In this document: positions 38,912-50,822 of the stretch, piece after piece
How the letters are laid out: each line of letters opens with the position of its first letter
Position numbering within the stretch: position 1 is the stretch's first letter
Origin: Caenorhabditis remanei
Taxonomy: Eukaryota; Nematoda; Chromadorea; Rhabditida; Rhabditidae
Direction: 5' to 3'
Assembly (NCBI RefSeq): GCF_010183535.1
Contig: NC_071330.1
Location: 1,311,217-1,375,216 of the forward strand
DNA: 64,000 nucleotides
Notes under the pieces: model-generated
What the model was told of the DNA's origin: nothing
What the model saw: only the letters and a program-made list of their open reading frames with translations
Database searches by the model: none
Position numbers and translations under genes: made by a program

Positions 38912-39340
38912 AGAATGGCTGTGCGGAAGTAAAATTTTCGAAAAAGGAAGACGGAAAAAGGAAGTCGGAAGTAACTTTTTGAAAAGGGAAGACGGAAGAG
39001 GGAAGATGGAAGCAAAAATTTCAAAAAGGAAGACGGAAGAAGGAAGAGGGAAGAAGGAAGTAGGAAGTTAATTTTGAAAATGACAAATGTGAGCAATTTT
39101 TTTTCTAGGCATGAAAACGAATTTTGACGTTGTTTTCATAAATTCCATCAAAACCACCGAAATTCCGCCGAAATTTCGTCGAAAATTCGAAAATTTTCGT
39201 AAACTTTTTACACGAAAGTCGGAAGTCGCAAAAAATTTTCAACGGAAGACGGAAGAGGGAAGAGGGAAGTAAATTTTTGAAAAAGGAAGAGGGAAGAAGG
39301 AAGAAGGAAGTCGAAGGAAGGAATTCCGCACAGCTCTGAC
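38912..39340. repeat. GGAAGTC/GGAAGAG heptamer-rich element
   Basis: Starts near GGCTGTGCGGAAGT and ends CCGCACAGCTCTG. It contains many GGAAGACGGAAG and GGAAGAGGGAAG units, a drifted form of the ACTTCCG family. Confidence 0.7.
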
Positions 39341-39341
39341 A

Positions 39342-39797
39342 TACAGTACCGCTCAAAAGTGTATTAAGTTTTGCGTTTCCCAGTTGAAAATGGCCAACTT
39401 TGATCGTGTGTCATGGTAAAATTAACTGTCCCATAAAATAACTTTCTATGGGATCAAATAGACCAAAAGTAGGACTTCATTATTGTAGTTGACAACTGTT
39501 TTGTACGGACACTCCCTTGAGAGTTATAGTTATTTTAAGTGGTCAGCTCAAAAATCACTCTATTTTGCACTGAAATTGGTCAATTTGAAGGAGAAATTAC
39601 TTTGTCGATACGTAACTCTATAGAGAGCGTCCGTACAAAAAAGTTGTCAACTACAAAAATGGAGCTCTACTTTTGTTCTGTATGATCCCATAAAAAGTTA
39701 TTTTGTGGGACAGTTAGTTTTACTATGACACACTCTCAAAGTTGGACATTTTCAAATGAAAACGGCAAAACTTAATACACTTTCGAGCAGTACTGTA
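39342..39797. mobile_element. Tc1/mariner-type MITE, complete
   Basis: 456 bp. Ends TACAGTACCGCTCAAAAG and TTTCGAGCAGTACTGTA. TA at each border fits a TA target duplication. Arms are about 200 bp. Confidence 0.85.
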
Positions 39798-39868
39798 CAA
39801 CACATTGAGATAAAGTGCAGGCCTCGTCTGGCCCAAATCGGTATGACATTTGTAGTTATTTTATGCGA

Positions 39869-42800
39869 CTAGCAAGTTTCCATTAGGTTCTTCTTGGCAC
39901 GTTCGAACGTTCTCCAATTCTTGATGGTCATTGTTAAAGCAACCAAAGCGGGAACAATGCAGAATGGGAAGAAGATGATTTGAACAAGGACATCGCCAGG
40001 GGGCAGATCCAACGCAATTCTCGCATAAATTAATCCGATCGACGCCAAAGTGAGTCCGATGAAATAAACAATGTGAAAAAGGATGTAGATGATGTCCTGA
40101 AGTGGAAAACATTAATTATTTTATAGTATCACTCGAAAGGTTATCAACTTTGGCTGTTTTCAGTGGAAAATGATCAACTTCGACAATAAGTTTCGAAGGA
40201 ACCTGAACGTCCGATTTATTCAATTTTGTATGGGCTGGACAGAGCAAAAATAGCACATCATTTTTGTAGTTGACCATTTTTTTTGTAGGGGCACTCCCTT
40301 AAAAGTTGCAGGTTGTCAAAGTAAATGGTACCCCAAATCGACTAATTTCAGGGCGTATTAGCAAAATTGGGGGGTTTTTCACTTTGACGACCTGTAACTC
40401 TCAAAATAGTAAATAAAATTGAGTATATCGGACAATCCGGTGGCAACGAAATACACTGATAAAGTTGGTCATTTTCCACTGAAAAGTTAGTTTTCGTTGC
40501 GGGACCCGGAGTGTCGTTGCGACAGCAGTTCTTCCTCAACGGTCAGTCCCTCTCGAGATTTTCCAGTTTGAACTAAATGAATGGTATCGACAGGTTAGAT
40601 AAACTCACATTCCCATTTTTACGACATCTTTGGTCTTCGATGCATTGTCGTACTTCTTCAATCACAACAGTCCGAGTACACTGTGAGAGTCTTCTGGAAT
40701 ATTATTCACATACAGTACTGGCCATAAAGAATTCGACACTTGCAGTTTTTAGTTGAAAATGGTCAACTTTGTGAGTGTGACACGGCCTCCCTGATAGTTT
40801 AACAATATTGATTGTTTATGGATTGGATAGATCAAACTTAGAGCTTCATTTTTGTAGTTGACAACTTTTTTGTACGTACACATCCTAACAAGATACGTAT
40901 CGACAAAGTAATTTGTCGCAATTGTTGTCCTTTTTCAGTGCAAAAAGAAGAGATTTTTTAACTTTTACAATTCTCTTTCTGTAACTTCTTAGGATGTGTC
41001 CGTACAAAAAAGTTGTCAACTACAAAAATGAAGCTCTACTTGTGATCTATACAATCCAGAAACAATCAATACTGTGAAACTATCTGGGAGGCCGTGGCAC
41101 ACTCACAAAGTTTACCATTTTCAGTTAAAAACTGCAAGTTTCGCATTCTTTATGGGCAGTACTGTAAGAAAGAAAATATTATTGAAAACTGTTATTTGAG
41201 GACTAAATGCCAAGCTTCCTTTCTCAAGTTTTGCAGCCGGACCATCCCGGGTTTTAAGAACAAAGTTTTTAAAGAAAAAGTTCTATGACAATTATCTAGT
41301 TCGCCCCGGATGCCAGGCTAGAATAGTTTCTTTCTCCTTTTTCAAGGTTGTTTGCTCTTCATCTTGCGTCGTGACACATTAACAAATATCCATCTGACAC
41401 TGACTAGGGAAGGATTCCGGGCCGAGATATACATCACTAGAACCGAAATTTTCCGCTGATTTCAAATCTATATCCTGTTTTTGCTAAACGATCTCGTGAA
41501 AAAAGTTACTCGCGTTTTTGTGGCTTCTCAGTGCAAAAATGAGCATTTTCAAGCCTCGCAAAATTAATGTTTTTTTCTATTTTTTGTTCAAACTTGTCTG
41601 TGTTGTACGTTTGAATATGGATTCAGAACTTATTTCCAGAAAACCTTTTGAGGAGTTTCTTAAATTTTCAAAAATGACGCATCTACTTATTTTCTAAAGT
41701 TCTAACGTAAACATTGCAATCTACTTGATTGGAAGAACTTAAAAATGCTCATTTTTGCACTGAGAAGCCACAAATACGCAAATAACTTATTTCGTTTAGC
41801 AAAAACAGAATATAGATTTGAAATCTGCGCAAAATTTCCGTTCTAGTGATATACATCTCGCAATGTAACTCCATCTCGACTCGGGATCCTTCACTAGTAA
41901 ATTGGCCACAAATATACAGTAGCGAGCATAAGTGAGTACCCCTAGGTACTTTCATGTGTAACTCAGCTGAATCATATCCGTTTTGTCTAAACTTTTTTTT
42001 AAAAGGAAGCCAAAATATTCAGCAATACGAATATAGGTTTTTTTTTAAAACTTCCATCACTGATTTTTCGATAATCGATTTTTCCTGATCTTGATTTGAA
42101 AATCCAAAAAAAAACTTTTTATTTTTCTCTTGGAGTTATTGAGTTTTTGATGTCAAAATGATGGAACATGTTCAAATAAACAAAAAATTATGTTGAATTG
42201 GCTTCTCAACTCCTGAGCATCGTACTAGAGATCCAGAAGTCAAAAGTAGTGCATTCAAAAAAATCTTCATAACTCCTCAAAAAAAGCTTCAAATTAGCCA
42301 AAACATGCACCAAAAGACGCGTCTTGAGTTTTTCTACAAACCAACATCAAAAAATTACAGTTTAAGAAAAAATAATTTTTCTAATTTTTTCACTAAAATT
42401 TTTTTTAATTCCTATTTTTCTCAATTTCTGGTATTTTCTGGATGAAAAACAAACATAACTTTCAAATACTGCATGCAAGATGCTTTATCACACATAATAA
42501 AACACAGTTATGTGTTCCTTGTTCGTGTTGTAGTCACAAAATGCCAGAAATTGAGAAAAAATAGGAGTTTAAAAAAATTTTTAGTGAAAAAATTAGAAAA
42601 ATTATTTTTTCTTAAACTGTAATTTTTTGATGTTGGTTTGTAGAAAAACTCAAGACACGTCTTTTGGTGCATGTTTCGGCTAATTTGAAGCTTTTTTTGA
42701 GGAGTTATGAAGATTTTTTTGAATGCACTACTTTTGACTTCTGGAGCTCTAGTACGATGCTCAGGAGTTGAGAAGCCAATTCAACATAATTTTTTGTTTA

Positions 42801-43510
42801 TTTGAACATGTTCCATTATTTTGACATCAAAAACTCAATAACTCCAGGAGAAAAATAAAAAGTTTTTTTTGGATTTTCAAATCAAGATCAGGAAAAATCG
42901 ATTATCGAAAAAATCAGTGATGGAAGTTTTTCAAAAAAACCTATATTCGTATTGCTGAATATTTTGGCTTCCTTTTAAAACAAAGTTTAGACAAAACGGA
43001 TATCATTCAGCTGAGTTACACATGAAAGTACCTAGAGGTACTCACTTATGCTCGCTACTGTAGAACTCGTTGAGATCTACATTTTTGTATATTTTCGGCT
43101 TATAACATTGAGGTTGAAGCGGCGTTTCGGTCCAATTTGCAAGTTTTCTAGAACTTACTCTATACGGTCGAAGCAGTCCCGAACATCGCTGATATGTCTA
43201 CACCAATTCACATATGACTGTATGAAGAAATGACAAAAAGTGCATATAATCCACCCGTAACCAAGAACTATCGATTTATTGTATGACGGACCAGTTTGAT
43301 AGAAAGAGCACAATACTCCGATAGTGAAGAAAATTAATCCCTGAAGAGTCCAGCATTCTCTCTGAAAAAACGTCTTTTTATTCATTCAACAATTCAAAAA
43401 TTGACTGGATCACATACAAATTTGGTTCGGGCCGTCTCAATTCTCTCCAGGTCATTTGTGAGAAGCTCCAATCGTGTTGGTTCTCTACGGGCGAATATAT
43501 TTGGTATCAT
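39869..43510 (-). CDS. Four-TM membrane protein, family of unknown function, copy A
   Basis: Exons 43510-43418, 43361-43159, 40693-40609 and 40096-39869 join in frame to 202 aa. Exon 1 is a soluble head (MIPNIFARREPTRLELL). Exon 2 starts RECWTLQGLIFF and contains two hydrophobic helices, exon 3 is a charged loop, and exon 4 holds two more helices (IIYILFHIVYFIGLTLASIG, then a second) and ends in a basic tail. A short upstream exon with a GTACTAAG donor seems to be 5' UTR, because joining it gives a stop codon in each copy. Exons 2 and 3 are separated by 2.5 kb holding three complete inverted-repeat elements. No known domain is recognised. Two full paralogues lie at 45020 and 53875. Confidence 0.75.
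40124..40505. repeat. MITE fragment related to the 60661 element
   Basis: Left end ATCACTCGAAAGGTTATCAA followed by CTTTGGCTGTTTTCAGTGG as at 60661. The right terminus is missing or altered near 40490. In the intron between exons 3 and 4 of copy A. Confidence 0.6.
40711..41166. mobile_element. Tc1-related MITE
   Basis: 456 bp with TA borders. Terminus CAGTACTGGCCATAAAGAAT is close to the known Tc1 end (CAGTGCTGGCC...). The right end is the complement (CTTTATGGGCAGTACTG). In intron 2 of copy A, immediately upstream of exon 3. Confidence 0.85.
41403..41897. mobile_element. ACTAGGGAAGGATTCCG foldback
   Basis: The left arm (TCAGTGCAAAAATGAGCATT near 41529) matches the right arm complement near 41745. 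Termini ACTAGGGAAGGATTC and GGGATCCTTCACTAGT. Same family as 35236-35514 and 62907-63613. Confidence 0.85.
41915..43062. mobile_element. 1.15-kb near-perfect palindrome, TA-bounded
   Basis: Starts TACAGTAGCGAGCATAAGTG and ends with the complement. The arms are about 560 bp each, and the loop (about 42475-42540) is near CATGCAAGATGC. No ORF. The CAGTA ends and TA borders suggest Tc1/mariner mobilisation. It sits 18 bp from the 41403-41897 foldback. Confidence 0.9.
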
Positions 43511-43675
43511 TCTGAAAAATAAAAAATATAGTGGGAAAATATGCTTAGTACATGTAATTGTTTCAAACAAGAACATATCGCGCCCGAAAAATCAATAAAA
43601 ATGAATGGGACCTTCTCGAACATTCCACCCAATGAGGTGAATATCTTGCCCTACAGGAATATGGCCTATTTGCTG

Positions 43676-43850
43676 TTTGCCGGTGGCTGACCGCTTGCTC
43701 AAAGTTCGGCCCGGGGACGCGGTATCGACTACCGTAGTATAAAACTTTTTATGGCTAAAGTACGGTAGAGAGTCGCCGTAAAAAAAATTCCCGCAACGAG
43801 ACCCACGCCTCGTCTCCGAGCCAAACTACTCAAGTATTTGAACACATCGC
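43676..43850. repeat. GCCGGTGGCTGACCGCT repeat upstream of copy A
   Basis: TTTGCCGGTGGCTGACCGCT followed by ACTACCGTAGTATAAAAC words. A foldback version is at 59585-59777, and the site upstream of copy B retains only TTTGCCGGTGGCTGA. Confidence 0.6.
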
Positions 43851-43912
43851 GCCCAAGAATCAATAAAAACGAATGGAACCTTCTCGAGCATCACACTCAA
43901 TAGGATGAGTAC

Positions 43913-44266
43913 CAGAGTTGCATGGAATTCCGACTTCCGACTTCCGACTTCCGACTTCCGGATAAGGAATTTTACTTCCGACTTCCGTCATTCCATAACT
44001 GTGGAATTTCCGAAAAGTATATTTCGCAGAAATACTTGGAAAAAATGGTCTAAAAGGAGAGAAAATTGGCTTTTCTTCATCCAAAACCTAATTTTCCACT
44101 GATTTCTGCCAATTTTATGATCTTTTCTCTTGAAGTTTTTGAATATTTGCTAAAAAATCTAATTACGACTTCCGACTTCCGGATTAGAAATTTTACTTCC
44201 GACTTCCGGATAAGAAAAATCACATCCGACTTCCGGATAAGAAATTTTCACTTCCATGCAACTCTG
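43913..44266. repeat. ACTTCCG heptamer element, complete
   Basis: Starts CAGAGTTGCATGGAATTCCG and ends CACTTCCATGCAACTCTG. Tandem GACTTCC units flank a unique middle (TTTTCCACTGATTTCTGCC) that is shared with the copies at 23740 and 47810. Confidence 0.8.
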
Positions 44267-44579
44267 ATGAGTACCCTGCCATACAGGAATGTGGCCTAGC
44301 AGCATACAGTACTGCTAATAAGAATTGCAAAAGGTTTGGTTGAACATGTACTTCAATGTCAGTGACTGACACATAAGCTCAATTACACGTTCGAATTTTC
44401 TGTTGAAAACATACCAAAATACAGCATATTCACAAGGTAGCAAACTAGTTGTTTGCTTTGTTATGCTTCCTTCGAATAGGTCCTTTTTACGATAACCATG
44501 TACGTTTTGACGTTATGACAAAAATTAACAAAACCAATAATGCTCTGAAAAACTCCCGAAGTTTGTCACCTGTTATCAT

Positions 44580-45019
44580 GCATAGTAAAATAAAAATTGG
44601 ATTCATATAGCATCTTTATTTTATTCAAAACAATTATTAATATTTTGTTTCGTACAGTTTATCGTAAACATTAAGTAAGAAATTTAAATTGTTAACGTTA
44701 GCATATTGTCAATTTTCAGGAGCTGGCAATATTGAAATCGTTCCAAATTGCTACCAGGTATCATATAGCTTGATTAGGAATATCCCAAATTTTTGTTTAG
44801 TCCCCAAAACCGTCTCAAAGTTTGACCCCTGTGATTAAACCTTGTAAAAGCTCAAAAATGGCTTCAAAAACCAGGAGTGAAGAAGGTTTTTATCAGCGGA
44901 AAGTGACAAGCACAAAATGAAAAATTGGGATTTGCCTAATCAAATTATCCCTAATACCTGGTAGCAATTTGGAACGATTCAAAACTTGCGATCCCCTGAG
45001 GTTCCCTTGTCAGAACTTT
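44580..45019. repeat. 3' flank of copy B, duplicated downstream of copy C
   Basis: Matches 53395-53874 closely, including AAAAACCAGGAGTGAAGAAG and TACCTGGTAGCAATTTGGAA. The inner part has inverted symmetry (CGTTCCAAATTGCTACCAGG near 44738 against its complement near 44956). Confidence 0.85.
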
Positions 45020-46826
45020 TTATAATTTCATGCATAAACTTTTTTCGTTAATTTTGCTATTAGGCTCTCCGCACTTCTTGATTTCCTCGAACAATCTCCA
45101 ATTCTTGATAGCCATTGTTAAAGCAGCCAAAGAGAAACCGATGAAGAATAAGAAGTAGATGATGAGAAACGGGACATCGACAAAACGCAAATCTAGCGCA
45201 ATTCTGAGACGAATTATTCCGATCGACGTCAAAGTGAGTGCGATGAAACTAAGAAGGTGGAGAAGGATGTAGATGATGTCCTGAAGTAGTATTATATTTG
45301 TTTATCTACAGTTACAGTTACAGATGATAAACTTCATCTAGGATGCTACGATCATTCTGATTATCTCATAAAGCCAAGTTTTATGGAGTGAATAGCATAG
45401 TTGCAGTTAATGATATTCTTCCATTTAGGGAATCCGGAATCCGGAACCGGAGCGAAAAAACTTAGAATTTCAAAATCCGGAATATCGAATGTTTTGCTAA
45501 ATGTCTAATCCGGAATCCAGAACCGGAATGACAGAAAACCGGATTCCGGAAAACTATTGTTCAAATCTAAAGCTTCATTTTTGTGGTTGAAAATTTTTCT
45601 GTACGAAAAATTACAGCTCATCATTCAGAACCTTCGATAAACTTCCTAGGACGTACCCGTACAGAAACGTTGTCAGCTACAAAATAAAGATTTAGGTTTG
45701 ATCTACACAGTCTATACACAGTTTTCAATACTTGCCAGCGGGCCGGTTCAGGGCCTTGAGCGGGTCTTGAGATAACTAGCTTTAAAATGACAATGAGTAG
45801 TCGATCAACCTGTCAAATTGTAGATCTTGGTGTGCTTCAGCGGCTCTCACTATACTCAAAGTGAAAATGAAAATAGATTATGGTAGAGCTCATCGAGATC
45901 TACAATTTGACAGGTTGATCGAATTGTCATTTTGAAGCGAGTTATCTCAAGTTCTAAACTACAAGTAATATATTCTTACTGTACAGATGTATGACAATGA
46001 ATTGGCAGCACACACATTGGAGATAAACTTACATTCACATTTTTCCGACTACTCTGTTCTTTGATGATTCGTCGCACTTCTTCAATTCCAGCCCGTTTCC
46101 GAGGATTCCGTGAGATACTTCTGGAAGTATGTACACTTTTTAATGATGCTTGTTTGGTGTCAGTTGGCGAAATTAAAAGAGGAAAATCATAGTATTTCGT
46201 TTCAGATTCCGATGTTTCAGAAAATTCTTTGAAAATTTGAGCTTTGGTGAATACTCGGCGGCAAATTTAAACTTGAATTTTTCCAATTTGCTGCGTCATC
46301 GTGCACCTTTGATACGCAGTTTGATTGGACACTTTTTAATTCGATTTATACAGTTTTCAAACAATTATTCGGCTGTCGCCAGCATTTGTGAGGAAGAATT
46401 TTTATATGGAGTTTGATTTTAGTAGTCACTCCCAGACACCGTGCCAAAATAATAAAATTTTGTCAATATTTTTAGAACTTACTGTATAAACTTGAAGTGT
46501 TCCCGAATGTCGGTGATATGACCACACCAATTCACATATGAATGTATGAAGAAACAGAACGCAAAGCATGAGATCGAGGAGTAACCAGTAATTATCGATC
46601 GATTGTATGCCGGACCGGTTTGAAGGAAAGCGCACAAAACTCCGATAGTGAAGAAAACTATTCCCTGATCAGTCCAGCATTCTCTCTGAAAATAACTTGT
46701 TTTTTTAATTCAAAAATAGAGTACATCACATACAAAATTAGTTCGGGATGTCTCAAGTCTCTCCAGGGTATTTTTGAGAAGCTCCAATAGTGTTGGTTCT
46801 CTACGGGCGAATATATTTGGTATCAT
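45020..46826 (-). CDS. Four-TM membrane protein, family of unknown function, copy B
   Basis: Exons 46826-46734, 46685-46483, 46120-46033 and 45280-45020 give 214 aa with the same exon phases as copy A. Exon 2 (RECWTDQGIVFF...) has two helices; exon 4 (SIGIIRLRIALDL..DVPFLIIYFLFFIGFSLAAL) has two more and a longer basic/polar tail than A. Exons 3 and 4 are almost identical to copy C while exons 1 and 2 differ clearly, suggesting gene conversion or a recent 3' duplication. Function unknown. Confidence 0.75.
45745..45965. repeat. Foldback in copy B intron 3
   Basis: GATCAACCTGTCAAATTGTA near 45803 pairs with TACAATTTGACAGGTTGATC near 45901; the outer arms contain TTGAGATAACT. Confidence 0.75.
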
Positions 46827-47126
46827 TCTGAAAAATAAAATAATTAAGTAAGACTAATATGTTCATTACATGTAATTACTTTGAACAAGAACATATCGAA
46901 CCCAAAAAATCAATAAAAATGAACGGAACCTTCTCGAACATCTCACCCAATAAGGTAAATATCTTGCCCTACAGGAATATGGCCTATTTGCCGTTTGCCG
47001 GTGGCTGATTTTATTTTAAGCATAAAATGTTATAACTCGGTCAGTTTAGAAGCAGACACGTAATGAATAAATGCAAATGGTAGGCAATGAACATGAGAAA
47101 AAAGCAGTGAGAATGGATTTTTGATA

Positions 47127-47482
47127 TACCGTAAAAACTGTAATAGAGGCGCCCCTCTAATAAAGGCGCATCCTCAATAAGCTTGAAATACTTTTTCTGG
47201 TTTTCAATCATACTTTTTCAAAATCCCTGGAAAAAAAACAAAATAAAACCTAACTTTTCGTTCAAAGTACTGCAAATTTTGGGGTTTTCCTTGTAGTTTT
47301 CTCATAGAAAACGTTGGCTTGGTTAAAGTTTATTGGCTGGAGATTTTCAGAAACAGCCGAACGGACATGTTGAAAAATAAAAGCGCACCCTCTATTAGAG
47401 GCGCCCCTGTAATAGAGGCGCACTTTCGAAAGGGGGTTGCAAAATAAAGGCGGATGCGCTTCTATTACAGTTTTTACGGTAT
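47127..47482. mobile_element. TACCGTAAAAACTGTAATAG MITE
   Basis: Ends TACCGTAAAAACTGTAATAG and CTATTACAGTTTTTACGGTA, with inner AGGCGCCCCTCTAATA words. TA borders. A relative at 58493-58956 has the same termini. Confidence 0.85.
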
Positions 47483-47574
47483 GCAAAATGAGGTCAGATA
47501 TTTCAAAGTTATTGAAAAAAAAGATAACTCAAAAGTTACCAAACAGAAAAACACAAAAAATGATAAGTGGGTTC

Positions 47575-48043
47575 CAGAGTTGCACGGAATTCCGACTTCC
47601 GACTTCCGACTTCCGGGCATTTTTCACTTCCGACTTCCGTTTTGAAACTTTTACTTCCGACTTCCGATTTCCGACTACCGGATTCGGAGTTTCACTTCCG
47701 ACTTCCGTCATTTCACAAGAGTGGAGATTAGGAAAAGTAAATTTCTCAGAAATACAAGGAAAAATGGTCTAAAAGGACAGAAAATATGTAGGCTTTTCTT
47801 CAGCCAAAAACTAGTTTCTCACTGATTTTTGTGAATTTCATGATATTTTCTTTTGGAGCTTTTAAATCTTTGCGAAGAAATCTACTTCCGACTTCCGACT
47901 TCCGGGTGTTTTTTTACTATCGACTTCCGACTTCCGACTTCCGGATAAGAAATTTTACTTCCGACTTCCTGATAAGAAAAATCACTTCCAACTTCCGACT
48001 TCCGACTTCCGGATAAGAAAATTTTCACTTCCCAACATCTCTG
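47575..48043. repeat. ACTTCCG heptamer element
   Basis: Starts CAGAGTTGCACGGAATTCCG, with many GACTTCC units and the family middle near 47818-47870, ending CACTTCCCAACATCTCTGG. Lies in the spacer between the divergent genes B and P1. Confidence 0.8.
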
Positions 48044-48239
48044 GTTCATAACACGGTTTCAAACAAAACTGAGTGAGCCAATTTTAGAAAAACGCGCTGG
48101 TTCTTAAGAAAATGGATGATCATTATATTCCCTGTTGAAAAAATCCCTCACGTGTGAATTTTCGGTAATTTTTCATTTTTCGTGACATTCCACGTTTGAT
48201 GACGTAATCTGCCCCTAAAACCGTCATAGGAGACCTTGT

Positions 48240-48314
48240 TGGACGCTTATTTCCACGTGTGAGCACTAAGGCAGTGGCGCTTCCTTTTTGATTTTGAATC
48301 ATTGCTCAAAGAAG
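48240..48314 (+). promoter_or_regulatory. Conserved 5' flank of P-family genes
   Basis: CACGTGTGAGCACTAA, GGCAGTGGCGCTTCC and TTGAATCATTGC lie in this order before the P1 start. The same three words in the same order (ACGTGTGAACACTAA, GGCAGTGGAACTCC, CTAATCATTGC) precede P2 at 51498-51565, the only clearly shared non-coding sequence of the two genes. Confidence 0.55.
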
Positions 48315-50698
48315 ATGGTGAGTTTCGATGAATTGTCGCCACAATACCAAAGTGGTATCCGCAATTTCTACCAAATGCCCTCTCACATTCTCCAATTTCT
48401 GGCAAATGCAAGACAGAACGATGCCAATTACTTCCTAGAAGTTCGTTTTCAATTCAAAAACAGTGTTCATTGTTTGCAATTTTTCTAGATACACATTCCG
48501 TCCTTTCAAAGTGTGGCTGGAATTGCGAGTGTGATGTTTGTTGCATACTCAAACCTTGCATCAACTAAAAAGTATTCGACAACCAATTGGCTCGATGGAA
48601 TCTGTATCAGGTATGTGCCCGGGTGGCGTTGAGCGTTTCGCATTTCTAGCCGAAATTCGAAAATGCGGCGAGAGAGAGTGTGCGATTTTGAGAGACGCAG
48701 ACACACTCTCTCGTCGCATTTTCGCCCACTTTGAATTCTTTCAGCGCCCAAAGCGTCTCCATAGGCATATCCCTGATCTGTATACTGCTGGCAGGACTGA
48801 CAATTGCCACCGGTATCACTTTGATTTTCAAATTGGCGTCAGGTGAGTCTTTTCCAGCCATATAAGAAAAATCACATTCATTTTCAGGAGTTCCGGACGG
48901 ATTCCTTCGAGTTCTGGTGACTGGATATATGAATTTGGAAGCAAGAACATCAATTATGCGTATTTGTGGAGGAAGAGCTAATATTGAGTCAATGCTGAGT
49001 ACGAAGAGTTCTCGTAGACAACAATCTGTAATAGCTTCTCTACCTAAAACGAGCTCAAACTTCATATTTTCAGCGAATCATGATCCTCTCGTTCAAAGAT
49101 TGTACGAAAGCTGAAAAAGCGGTGACGAATCTGAATAACTCTCTTCTTGAGATCGGTCTCAACGCATCATTGGTCACCGACCTTGATATTCTGAATGCGA
49201 TGAAAGTAGGCGGTGTCAATGGTTGGACTGGGAATTATGATGCTTGTGAAGACTTTAAAAAAGGTAATACAGGAAGATTGCAAAAATATGAATCATTCAA
49301 TTGCATACAATTTCAGAAGCAGAAGCTGGGGAAAATCTAGTCTCATCATTGGTGCTTGAGACATTGCATCAAGTCGATTCTTTCTATGATCCATTCTCGT
49401 GCACAACCGGTAAAAACTCCTATACCTAAAACGAGCCCAAACTTTCTTTTTTTCAGGCAGCGATGATAATTTCTTTAAAGAATATCATGGAAACTGATAA
49501 AATTGTAAAATACATCAACGACGAAGTCGTAGAGTTTGGTGGAAAAGCCTGCCTCGTCACAAATAAAAGGCTCTTGGATGCGTTGAGAACCAGAGAGAAC
49601 AATGGATTGGCAAGACATTTGGAATATGACAATGAATTCGAAAAAGGTAAAGCAAAAAGATAACAAAAATACAGAACATTCATTTGCATTCAATTTCAGG
49701 AGTGGAAGATGGGGAAAATCTGGTTTCGTCATTGGTAATGGAAAAACTGCTGAAATCAAAACTGGAATCGACAAAGACTATGGTGGAAATAAGAAAGTGG
49801 AAGGTGCGGTTTTGAAGATACTCAAAAAATCAAATTTTTATTTTCAGGTTGATTTATTCATTATTTTCAACGCGTTTATTCTCCTGACATCTGCTGTTGC
49901 CTTCCTTTACGCCTTCTTCACTATCGACAGTAAATCAAAAGGATTCACTTGTATCTATCTCTACGGCTTATTTTTCGGATTAGTTGGAGTTATCGTTGGA
50001 TTTGTCGGGAACGCATATAAGAAAAGTATGTTTCATTTTCAATTCACTAACTTTCGTTTCGGCGTTCAAGCCACTCCAAATGGGAATTTCGGGAAATTGT
50101 AATAAGATGAAAAATATGTAGAAAAATCCATATTTTTCTATGGCTATGATCATGGTGGTTGCTGGCCGAACTTTTCCTTTTGTGTTTCTAGGTCACAGTA
50201 ACTTTGGAGTTTATTGTCAAAGTTCACCTTCTTGACACCAGACTCGAGCTTCGGCGTTCGAAATAAGTTACGCCTTGCCAAGACGGCTGGAGGGGGCGTG
50301 GCTTGTTTTGACCGCTATCAGTGACAAGACTAATGTTCATAGAGTTTTCATTCTTTACTTTTCAGAGTGCAATCATCCAGAGTCGATAGTCATGTTCGTC
50401 AATACACGCGAATTGAGAAGAGGAGAGACTATAATGAAGAACGCAGGCATCCAATTGATTGAAGTTCTCGAGGCGGAAAACGTAATGAAATACTTTTAGT
50501 GCAATTGAATTTTAATTTGAAAATTTTCAGGAAACCATTCTACTAGCTCATAGTGACAACGTCGATGCTAAGATGATGATGGAAAGAGAGCTCAGACCAG
50601 AAGTCGGAGAGACTGGAGATGTGGAAGTTGAATTTTTTCGAGGGAGTCACTTGTCAACTATAGTTTTTCTCGATCTCGACAATATAAATGATTCTTAG
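48315..50698 (+). CDS. Multi-TM protein, family of unknown function, P1
   Basis: Eleven exons (48315-48440, 48489-48610, 48745-48842, 48888-49027, 49074-49263, 49317-49409, 49461-49646, 49700-49803, 49848-50025, 50366-50481, 50531-50698) give 464 aa in a single frame. Two N-terminal hydrophobic segments lie in exons 2-3 (ICILLAGLTIATGITLIF) and two more in exon 9 (LFIIFNAFILLTSAVAFLYA; YLYGLFFGLVGVIVGFVG), with long soluble loops between. Exon pair 5-6 and exon pair 7-8 are internal duplicates: each has an (I)MI(L/I)S(F/L)K start and a following ENLVSSLV(L/M)E. P2 has only one such pair. No known domain is recognised. It is divergently placed to copy B. Confidence 0.7.
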
Positions 50699-50822
50699 AA
50701 ATTTTTGCTTTCGTATTTTATCTCAAACAAAAAGGTGAAAATTAATTTTCAATAATTAAAATTTTGAAAACAATACTAAAAATATGTACAAATCACATAA
50801 ATACCAATAAATCAAATATAAT

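Noticed and set aside
41915..43062. Possible transposase gene inside the largest palindrome
   Set aside because: No frame longer than about 60 codons; the whole element is arms plus a short loop.
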